35,817 nt of DNA from Flavobacteriaceae bacterium (lineage in GTDB: Bacteria; Bacteroidota; Bacteroidia; Flavobacteriales; Flavobacteriaceae). This document shows positions 28,657 to 35,817 of this stretch, piece by piece; positions within the stretch are counted from its first letter, which is position 1, and each line of letters starts with the position of its first letter. Under the pieces are notes generated by a model. It was not told the origin of the DNA and ran no database searches. It saw only the letters and a program-made list of their open reading frames with translations. Position numbers and translations under genes: made by a program. Location: the NCBI GenBank assembly GCA_002721175.1, contig PBJR01000004.1:1-35817 (forward strand), given 5' to 3'.

Positions 28657-29043
28657 ATGGATGTAATACACAAAATAGGAAGAAGAAAAAAGGCAATTGC
28701 TCGTGTTTATGTCTCCAAAGGCAAAGGTAATTTAACTGTTAATGAAAGAGATTTCAAAGCCTATTTTACTACTTCAACTTTACAATACAAAGTCACTCAA
28801 CCACTAAATTTAACAGATAATCAATCCAACTTTGATATCAAAATAAATGTTTATGGTGGTGGTGTCAACGGGCAGGCAGAAGCCGCTAGACTTGCACTAT
28901 CCCGCGCCATGTGCGAATTAGACAAGAATAACAGAGAATTACTAAAACCAGAGGGCTTGTTAACTCGAGATCCAAGAATGGTTGAAAGAAAGAAATTTGG
29001 ACAGAAAAAAGCTCGTAAGAAGTTTCAATTTTCTAAACGTTAA
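28657..29043 (+). CDS. rpsI: 30S ribosomal protein S9
   Basis: IGRRKKAIARVYVSKGKG; C-terminal KKFGQKKARKKFQFSKR. Confidence 0.98.
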   Translation: MDVIHKIGRRKKAIARVYVSKGKGNLTVNERDFKAYFTTSTLQYKVTQPLNLTDNQSNFDIKINVYGGGVNGQAEAARLALSRAMCELDKNNRELLKPEGLLTRDPRMVERKKFGQKKARKKFQFSKR

Positions 29044-29144
29044 AGATATAATTGAAAAGTATAATTAGTTTAGCATCTAAATGTTAAAGGCCTAAAATTA
29101 GCCACTTTATCATTGCTAAAAATTAAGAAAGTAAACTAATATTA

Positions 29145-29927
29145 ATGGGAAAAATAGAAGTAAAAGAACTACTCGATAATGGAGTCCATTTCGGACACCT
29201 AACTAGAAAATGGGACCCCAACATGGCTCCATACATCTACATGGAGCGTAATGGTATCCATATCATAAATCTATACAAAACAGTAGCAAAACTGGAAGAA
29301 TCATCAAAGGCAATTAGTAAAATTGCAGCCTCTGGCCGTAAAATTTTATTTGTAGCTACAAAAAAACAAGCGAAAGATATAGTTGCTCAAAAAGCAGCAA
29401 CTGCAAAGATGCCTTACATCACTGAACGATGGCCGGGTGGAATGCTAACTAATTTTGTTACTATAAGAAAAGCTGTAAAAAAAATGGCTTCAATTGATAG
29501 GATGAAAAAAGATGGCACCTTTAATACATTGTCAAAAAAAGAACGCCTTCAGGTAGACCGACTTAGATCAAAACTTGAAAAAAATCTGGGATCTATCTCT
29601 GAAATGACTCGTTTACCGGGTGCACTATTTGTAGTTGACATCAAACGCGAACACATTGCCGTCAAAGAAGCTAAGAAACTAAACATACCTGTTTTTGCTA
29701 TGGTCGATACTAATTCTGACCCCAGACAAGTGGACTTTGTAATTCCATCAAATGATGACGCAACTAAATCCATATCTAAAATTATGGAGGTGATAAGTAA
29801 TTCTGTAATTGAAGGATTATCAGTTAGAAAAGCAGAAAAAGAAGGCGCTCAAAACGCCTCAGATATTGAAAAAAACCTTTCACAAGTTGCAAAAGCTGAT
29901 GAAACTACTAAAAAAGAAGAAGAATAA
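29145..29927 (+). CDS. rpsB: 30S ribosomal protein S2
   Basis: LLDNGVHFGHLTRKWDPNMAPYIYMERNGIHIINL; RWPGGMLTNFVTI. Confidence 0.98.
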   Translation: MGKIEVKELLDNGVHFGHLTRKWDPNMAPYIYMERNGIHIINLYKTVAKLEESSKAISKIAASGRKILFVATKKQAKDIVAQKAATAKMPYITERWPGGMLTNFVTIRKAVKKMASIDRMKKDGTFNTLSKKERLQVDRLRSKLEKNLGSISEMTRLPGALFVVDIKREHIAVKEAKKLNIPVFAMVDTNSDPRQVDFVIPSNDDATKSISKIMEVISNSVIEGLSVRKAEKEGAQNASDIEKNLSQVAKADETTKKEEE

Positions 29928-29957
29928 AGAATACTACATTAATCACTAATAAACAAA

Positions 29958-30923
29958 ATGACTAAAGTAACTGCTGCTGAAGTAAATCAGCTAAGAAAAG
30001 CAACTGGAGCAGGAATGATGGATTGTAAAAATGCTCTTGTTGAAGCTAACGGAGACTTTGATGCCGCGATAGATGTCCTAAGAAAAAAAGGGCAAAAAAT
30101 TGCTGCAAAAAGAGCGGACAGAGAATCTAATGAAGGAGCTGCAATAGCTAAAGTAAATGATGATAACACAGTAGGTGTTGCAATAGTCTTGGCTTGTGAA
30201 ACAGACTTCGTAGGAAAAAATGAAAAGTTTTTAAATCTAGCAAATCAATTTGCTGAAATTGCTCTCAAGGCAAATTCTATAGAATCTTTTCTTAATTCTG
30301 ATTTCGGTGGTATGACTGTCAGCGAAAAATTAATTGAGCAAACAGGTGTAATTGGCGAGAAATTAGACATTAAAGTCTTTGAAAAAATCGAGTCAGCATA
30401 TGTAGGATCATATGTTCACATAAATAAAATCGCTGCATTGGTTGGACTTTCAAAAAAAGTTATAAAATGCCAGGATTTAGCAAAAGATTTAGCAATGCAA
30501 GTGGCTTCAATGGGTGCTACCTCATTATCGTACAAAGATTTTGATGATTCGTACGTTAATTCAGAAACTGAAGCTCGCATTGCAGCAATCGAAAAAGAAA
30601 ATGAAGAACTAAAAAGATTGGGAAAGCCTACAAAGAATGTCCCAAGATATATATCCATGGCCCAATTGACCCCAGAAGTTCTAGAAAATGCTAAATATGA
30701 GATGGAAAATCAGCTCAAAAATGAGGGAAAACCAGAGCAAATTTGGGAAAAAATATTGCCTGGCAAAATGGAAAGATTTATCTCAGATAACACTACACTA
30801 GATAAAGAACAATGTTTAATAAATCAAGTATTTATTAAAGACGAAAAGAGCACCGTCGAACAATACATATCTTCTTACGGAGATGTTGAAGTAACTACAT
30901 TCAAGAGAGTTTCTTTAGGATAG
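29958..30923 (+). CDS. tsf: Elongation factor Ts
   Basis: VNQLRKATGAGMMDCKNALVEANGDFDAAIDVLRKKGQ. Confidence 0.98.
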   Translation: MTKVTAAEVNQLRKATGAGMMDCKNALVEANGDFDAAIDVLRKKGQKIAAKRADRESNEGAAIAKVNDDNTVGVAIVLACETDFVGKNEKFLNLANQFAEIALKANSIESFLNSDFGGMTVSEKLIEQTGVIGEKLDIKVFEKIESAYVGSYVHINKIAALVGLSKKVIKCQDLAKDLAMQVASMGATSLSYKDFDDSYVNSETEARIAAIEKENEELKRLGKPTKNVPRYISMAQLTPEVLENAKYEMENQLKNEGKPEQIWEKILPGKMERFISDNTTLDKEQCLINQVFIKDEKSTVEQYISSYGDVEVTTFKRVSLG

Positions 30924-30946
30924 TTCAGTCTTGATATAATTTGTTT

Positions 30947-30954
30947 TATATTTG
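30947..30954 (+). promoter_or_regulatory. -7 box TATATTTG between tsf and pyrH
   Basis: TAnnTTTG 19 nt upstream of the pyrH ATG. Confidence 0.4.
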
Positions 30955-30973
30955 TTCAGTCATTAGTTCGCCT

Positions 30974-31678
30974 ATGATCTATAAACGAATACTATTAAAA
31001 CTTTCAGGTGAGGCTCTTATGGGTGTCCGCCAATATGGAATTGACCCAAAACGCATTACTGAATATGCACAAGATATTAAGAAAATAGTTGAACAAGGGG
31101 TTCAAGTTGCCATTGTAATTGGAGGGGGAAATATATTTAGAGGGCTTTCAGGGGCTAATAATGGAATGGAGCGAGTTCAGGGAGATCATATGGGCATGTT
31201 AGCAACAATTATTAATGGATTAGCACTTCAAAGTGCTCTTGAAAACGAGAAAATTGAAACAAGACTTCAATCCGCAATAAAAATTAACGAAGTTGCTGAG
31301 CCTTTTATTCGAAGACGTGCAATTCGTCATTTGCAAAAGAATAGAGTAGTTATTTTTGGTGGCGGTACTGGAAATCCATACTTTACAACCGATTCAGCTG
31401 CAGTACTACGAGCCATTGAAATCGAAGCTGACGTTATACTTAAAGGAACTCGTGTGGATGGAATCTATAACGCAGACCCCGAAAAAGATTCCTCCGCTAG
31501 TAAATATAACGCAATTAGTTTTGCTGATGTTTTAAAAAAGGGTTTAAAAGTAATGGATACAACAGCATTCACCTTAAGCCAAGAAAATAAATTGCCAATT
31601 ATCGTCTTTGATATGAACAAAAAAGGAAATCTGGCAGGAATAATCTCAGGGGAAAAAATAGGAACAAGAGTAAGCTAG
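30974..31678 (+). CDS. pyrH: UMP kinase (start revised from 30941)
   Basis: [48 protein letters not shown]. Confidence 0.97.
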   Translation: MIYKRILLKLSGEALMGVRQYGIDPKRITEYAQDIKKIVEQGVQVAIVIGGGNIFRGLSGANNGMERVQGDHMGMLATIINGLALQSALENEKIETRLQSAIKINEVAEPFIRRRAIRHLQKNRVVIFGGGTGNPYFTTDSAAVLRAIEIEADVILKGTRVDGIYNADPEKDSSASKYNAISFADVLKKGLKVMDTTAFTLSQENKLPIIVFDMNKKGNLAGIISGEKIGTRVS

Positions 31679-31683
31679 AAATT

Positions 31684-32241
31684 ATGAACGAAGAAGTTGA
31701 ATTTATTTTAGAGAGTGCTAAAGAATCAATGGAAAAAGCTTTGGAACATTTAGAAAAACAATTTGTAAATATTCGCGCTGGTAAGGCTAGCCCATCCATG
31801 CTTGGAAGTGTTAGTTTGGAATATTATGGCACTCAAGCACCATTATCCCAGGTTGCGAATGTAAATACTCCTGACGGAAAGACAATTACTGTTCAGCCAT
31901 GGGAAAAAGCGTTGCTCCAAGACATTGAGCATGCTATTGTGAACGCTAACCTTGGATTTAATCCGATGAATAATGGTGAGATTATCATAATTAACATTCC
32001 GCCATTAACACAAGAGCGCAGAAAGGAGTTGGCCAAACAAGCAAAATCGGAAGCAGAAGAAGCTAAAATCTCAATTCGTGGCTCAAGAAAAGAAGCTAAC
32101 AAAGACTTGAAAAAAATAGAAGATATCTCAGAAGATTTTAAAAAAAATACGGAAAAAGATATCCAAGAAATGACAGATCTTTATACAAACAAAGTTGATT
32201 CCCTATTTGCTGCTAAAGAAAAAGAAATTTTAACAGTCTAA
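31684..32241 (+). CDS. frr: Ribosome recycling factor
   Basis: NIRAGKASPSMLGSVSLEYYGTQAPLSQVANV; LTQERRKELAKQAK. Confidence 0.97.
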   Translation: MNEEVEFILESAKESMEKALEHLEKQFVNIRAGKASPSMLGSVSLEYYGTQAPLSQVANVNTPDGKTITVQPWEKALLQDIEHAIVNANLGFNPMNNGEIIIINIPPLTQERRKELAKQAKSEAEEAKISIRGSRKEANKDLKKIEDISEDFKKNTEKDIQEMTDLYTNKVDSLFAAKEKEILTV

Positions 32242-32305
32242 ACTATTTAACTTTTTTTTAAAGTTTCCTTTGAATTCTTTAAGCTAAGAATCCAATTCTT
32301 TTACA

Positions 32306-32313
32306 TAACTTTG
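32306..32313 (+). promoter_or_regulatory. -7 box TAACTTTG upstream of the MMPL/RND gene
   Basis: TAnnTTTG 17 nt upstream of the ATG. Confidence 0.4.
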
Positions 32314-32330
32314 GCATCTTTTAATTCAAG

Positions 32331-34661
32331 ATGTTTAAAAAAGAATCTACAAATTTTTGGGACACACTAGCAAGAATAATTCTTAGAAACCGGATTTTAA
32401 TTCTTTGCCTTCTGACTCTTTTTACACTCCTGATGATTTCGCAATGGAAGAATATGAAATTTAGTTTTACTGAAGCAAATTTGCTGCCAGATAAACACCC
32501 TGTTAATGTTGAATATAATAAGTTTTTGAAGGTTTTTGGAGAGGAAGGTAATGTAATTGTATTAGCAATAAAAGATAAAAATCTCTATTCAATAGATAAA
32601 ATTAATGCTTGGAATAACTTATCCAAATCGCTGAGTAAAAATAAAAATATTGAAAATATTATCTCACTTCAAAATCTAAAAAATTTAATTAGAAATGATA
32701 TCACTAAGCAATTTGATTTTACTCCGCTAATTAAAGATTCAATCAAGTCCAGCGAAGAACTTATTAAGCTAAAAAGTACCATTAATGATGAATTACCGTT
32801 CTACAAAAACATGGTTTTTAGTGAAAACCGTGACGCTATTCGATCTATACTATTCTTAAAAAAAGCTGTTGTTAATACATCTAAAAGAAAAGATTTTGTG
32901 TTGAACAATTTAATCCCAAAAATTGAAAAATTTGAGAAAAAAACTGGAATGAATGTTCGTGTATCTGGGATGCCTTACATAAGAACGATGAACTCAAAAA
33001 ATATCATTTCCGAAATTGAAATATTTATAATTGCGGCTGTTTCAATAACCTCATTGATTTTTTTCTTCTTTTTTCGCTCTGTAAGAGCTACACTTATTTC
33101 GATGTTTGTTGTTGTAATTGGAGTTATGTGGACTTTTGGAATCTTAGGGGCTTTAAGATATGAAATTACTGTTCTTTCCGCCTTAATTCCGCCAGTAATA
33201 ATTGTTATAGGAGTACCAAATTGTATTTTTCTAATCAATAAATATCAGCTCGAATTTATTAATCACGGAAACAAGATTAAATCATTACAGAGAATGATTG
33301 CTAAAATTGGTAATGCTACACTAATAACAAACTCAACAACTGCTTTGGGCTTTGCCACTTTTATTATAACAAAAAGTAAATTATTAACAGAGTTTGGTAC
33401 GGTAGCTTCCTTAAGTATAATGGCTGTTTTTATACTTTCAATACTTATTATTCCAATTATCTACAGCTATTTGCCGCGACCAAAAGAAATACATCTTGAA
33501 CACCTTAAAAAAAAATGGGTAAAGAGCTTGGGTGATTGGATTGAAAATGCAGTTATAAATAAAAACATTAAAATTTATACTACATCTATCCTACTTACAC
33601 TTTTTGCTATTGCTGGATTGTCACTAATTAAAACCTCTGGAAGTCTACTTGAAGATATGCCCAAAAATGCTGCATTCTACAAAGACATAGAATTTTATGA
33701 AAAGGAATTCAAAGGCATAATGCCAATTGAAATTGTAATAAAGACAAACAAGCCTGGAGGTATACTTAGATCCTCTGCTTTAAGAAAAATGAATACTTTA
33801 GAAAAAGTTATAAAGGAAATTCCACAATTATCTGAGCCGATTTCAGTAGTTAGTATTGCAAAATACTTCCGTCAAGCTTACTGGGGTGGTGATTCAAAAT
33901 ACTACTCATTACCTACAAAACTTGAAGGTTTCGGAATGAATTCATATGTAAAGCGGTCCAAATCAAACTTGAGCTTAGTAAAAAATTATGTAGACTCAAC
34001 CGGGCAATATGCAAGAATCACTACTTATATTAAAAATTCTGGAATTGATCAAATGGATCAAATTGAAGGAATACTTAGTGATAAAATATCTGAATTATTT
34101 GATAATGAAAACTATGAAGTTTTAATTACTGGTAAGGCGTATATTTTTGAAAAAGGAACAAGGTTCCTTATTAAGAATCTAGTTCTTTCTCTTGGTCTTG
34201 CCATTTTACTAATCTCGATATTTATGGCCTACATGTTTCGTTCACTTAAAATGATTCTTATATCATTAGTCCCTAATTTAATTCCTCTATTAATAACCGC
34301 AGGGATAATGGGGTTTTTTGGAGTTTCAATTAAGCCCTCAACTGTGCTAGTATTTAGTATAGCCTTCGGAATCTCAGTCGATGATACAATCCATTTTCTG
34401 GCAAAATACCGCCAGGAACTTATCTCCAATTCGTGGCATACAAAAAAATCTGTTTTAAATGCACTTAGAGAAACTGGAATAAGTATGTTTTACACATCTG
34501 TTGTTTTATTTTTTGGCTTTTCAGTATTTATAACGTCTGATTATGGAGGTACTGTAGCACTTGGAGCACTAATTTCTGGAACTCTTTTATTAGCTATGTT
34601 AGCAAACTTATTACTACTACCAAAATTGCTTATTTCTCTAAGAAATGGAGTTAATAATTAA
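32331..34661 (+). CDS. MMPL/RND-superfamily (sterol-sensing-domain-like) transporter
   Basis: 776 aa with two TM-periplasmic-TM halves; VFSIAFGISVDDTIHFLAKYRQEL motif. Confidence 0.9.
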   Translation: MFKKESTNFWDTLARIILRNRILILCLLTLFTLLMISQWKNMKFSFTEANLLPDKHPVNVEYNKFLKVFGEEGNVIVLAIKDKNLYSIDKINAWNNLSKSLSKNKNIENIISLQNLKNLIRNDITKQFDFTPLIKDSIKSSEELIKLKSTINDELPFYKNMVFSENRDAIRSILFLKKAVVNTSKRKDFVLNNLIPKIEKFEKKTGMNVRVSGMPYIRTMNSKNIISEIEIFIIAAVSITSLIFFFFFRSVRATLISMFVVVIGVMWTFGILGALRYEITVLSALIPPVIIVIGVPNCIFLINKYQLEFINHGNKIKSLQRMIAKIGNATLITNSTTALGFATFIITKSKLLTEFGTVASLSIMAVFILSILIIPIIYSYLPRPKEIHLEHLKKKWVKSLGDWIENAVINKNIKIYTTSILLTLFAIAGLSLIKTSGSLLEDMPKNAAFYKDIEFYEKEFKGIMPIEIVIKTNKPGGILRSSALRKMNTLEKVIKEIPQLSEPISVVSIAKYFRQAYWGGDSKYYSLPTKLEGFGMNSYVKRSKSNLSLVKNYVDSTGQYARITTYIKNSGIDQMDQIEGILSDKISELFDNENYEVLITGKAYIFEKGTRFLIKNLVLSLGLAILLISIFMAYMFRSLKMILISLVPNLIPLLITAGIMGFFGVSIKPSTVLVFSIAFGISVDDTIHFLAKYRQELISNSWHTKKSVLNALRETGISMFYTSVVLFFGFSVFITSDYGGTVALGALISGTLLLAMLANLLLLPKLLISLRNGVNN

Positions 34662-34743
34662 AATTTTTCAAAAAAACTTTAATAAAAATCAAGTTCAGTT
34701 GACCAAAAAAGAATAAGACGAAGAAACAATAATACTAAAGTTT

Positions 34744-34751
34744 TATATTTG
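34744..34751 (+). promoter_or_regulatory. -7 box TATATTTG upstream of asnS
   Basis: TAnnTTTG 14 nt upstream of the ATG. Confidence 0.4.
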
Positions 34752-34765
34752 TACTTATTCTGTTT

Positions 34766-35817
34766 ATGATGTATACTACAATAGCCAAACTATTAGAAGG
34801 AAAAATAAAAAACCCCTCTGTTCAGGTCAAAGGTTGGGTGAAATCGTTCAGGGCCAAGAGGTTTGTCTCACTAAATGATGGATCATGTTTGAGAGATATC
34901 CAATGTGTAATAGATTTTGAGAAAACGGATTCTGTACTAATAGAAAAGATTAATGTAGGAGCTGCATTATGTATAGACGGAAAATTAATCAAAAGTCAGG
35001 GTGAAGGCCAAGAGTTTGAAATAAAAGTCTCAAATATTGAAATATTAGGTGAAGCTGACCCCCTGAAAATTTCTAAGACAATTTTACAACCCAAAAAACA
35101 CTCTCTTGAATTTTTAAGAGAGCAGGCTCATTTACGTTCAAGAACAAAAACTTTCGGAGCAGTAATGCGACTACGATCATCGCTTTCTTTTGCAATTCAC
35201 AAATATTTTAATGAAAATGGATTTTACAACATGCACAGTCCTATTATCACAGGTACGGATGCAGAAGGGGCTGGCGAAATGTTTAGAGTGACTACATTGG
35301 ATGTAAAAAAAGAATTTCGCTCAGACGATAATAAAGTTGATTTTAGCAAGGACTTTTTTGGTAAAGAAACCAATCTAACTGTGTCGGGTCAACTTGAAGC
35401 TGAGACGTATGCAATGGGGCTCGGGAAAGTATATACATTTGGCCCCACATTCAGAGCTGAAAATTCAAATACCTCTAGACATCTAGCTGAGTTTTGGATG
35501 ATTGAGCCAGAAGTCGCCTTTATGGACTTGAATGGTAACATGAAACTAGCTGAAGATTTTCTAAAGACTGTAATTAAATCTGTTATCAAAACCAATAAAA
35601 ATGACTTAGATTTTCTTGAAAAACGCCTTGTTCAGGAAGAAAAAAGAAAACCTGAAAATGAGAGAAATCCAATGTTATTAATAGAAAAATTAAGATTTGT
35701 TGTAGACAACAGTTTCAAGCGTATCAGTTACAGCGAGGCTTTTGAAATCTTGAAAAAATCAAAACCAAACAAAAAGAAAAAATTTAAATACCTGATTGAT
35801 AAATGGGGGGCTGATTT
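34766..35817 (+). CDS. asnS: Asparaginyl-tRNA synthetase (3'-truncated by window end)
   Basis: Reads MMYTTIAKLLEGKIKNPSVQVKGWVKSFRAKRFVSLNDGS...FYNMHSPIITGTDAEGAGEMF...VSGQLEAETYAMGLGKVYTFGPTFRAENSNTSRHLAEFWMIEPE. Confidence 0.95.
   Translation, partial: MMYTTIAKLLEGKIKNPSVQVKGWVKSFRAKRFVSLNDGSCLRDIQCVIDFEKTDSVLIEKINVGAALCIDGKLIKSQGEGQEFEIKVSNIEILGEADPLKISKTILQPKKHSLEFLREQAHLRSRTKTFGAVMRLRSSLSFAIHKYFNENGFYNMHSPIITGTDAEGAGEMFRVTTLDVKKEFRSDDNKVDFSKDFFGKETNLTVSGQLEAETYAMGLGKVYTFGPTFRAENSNTSRHLAEFWMIEPEVAFMDLNGNMKLAEDFLKTVIKSVIKTNKNDLDFLEKRLVQEEKRKPENERNPMLLIEKLRFVVDNSFKRISYSEAFEILKKSKPNKKKKFKYLIDKWGAD

Noticed and set aside
29044-29144. Weak hairpin (GGCCTAAAATTAGCC) in the rpsI-rpsB gap as an S2 leader or terminator
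   Set aside because: Stem too short and imperfect to support without covariation data.
29549-30658. Minus-strand ORFs of 60-80 aa
   Set aside because: Antisense to rpsB and tsf, both secure.
1-35817. CRISPR arrays, insertion sequences, phage genes, restriction or toxin-antitoxin systems
   Set aside because: No regular direct repeats, transposase, integrase or recognisable defence-domain proteins seen on either strand.

Overview
This looks like an AT-rich Flavobacteriaceae/Bacteroidota chromosome segment, dominated by core genes. From left to right: a tRNA-Pro; an arsenic module (ACR3 transporter plus thioredoxin-type arsenate reductase); an ~2.2 kb patch of small predicted membrane ORFs around an exported Rid-family lipoprotein; tRNA-Ala with a terminator; queD-lpxH; a DUF4956/DUF2490-like pair. 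A long minus-strand block follows: MFS, recJ, osmC-like, rsmI, tsaB, a TolC/HlyD/MacB-type export operon, CapA-like, then a cytochrome oxidase assembly and late-subunit cluster (mini CxxC membrane protein, DUF420, SCO, a Cys-less SCO-like protein, an unknown two-TM protein, COX IV, two COX III, cyoE) and a DUF5916-like outer-membrane protein. On the plus strand: rplM-rpsI-rpsB-tsf-pyrH-frr, an MMPL/RND transporter, and asnS running off the right edge. I found no CRISPR array, transposon, prophage, or convincing defence or biosynthetic island. The best candidates for undescribed biology are the unknown partners in the oxidase cluster, the small-membrane-protein/Rid patch, and a recurrent TAnnTTTG promoter box placed very close to start codons. 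Assignments rest on reading protein motifs by eye; no database search was run.
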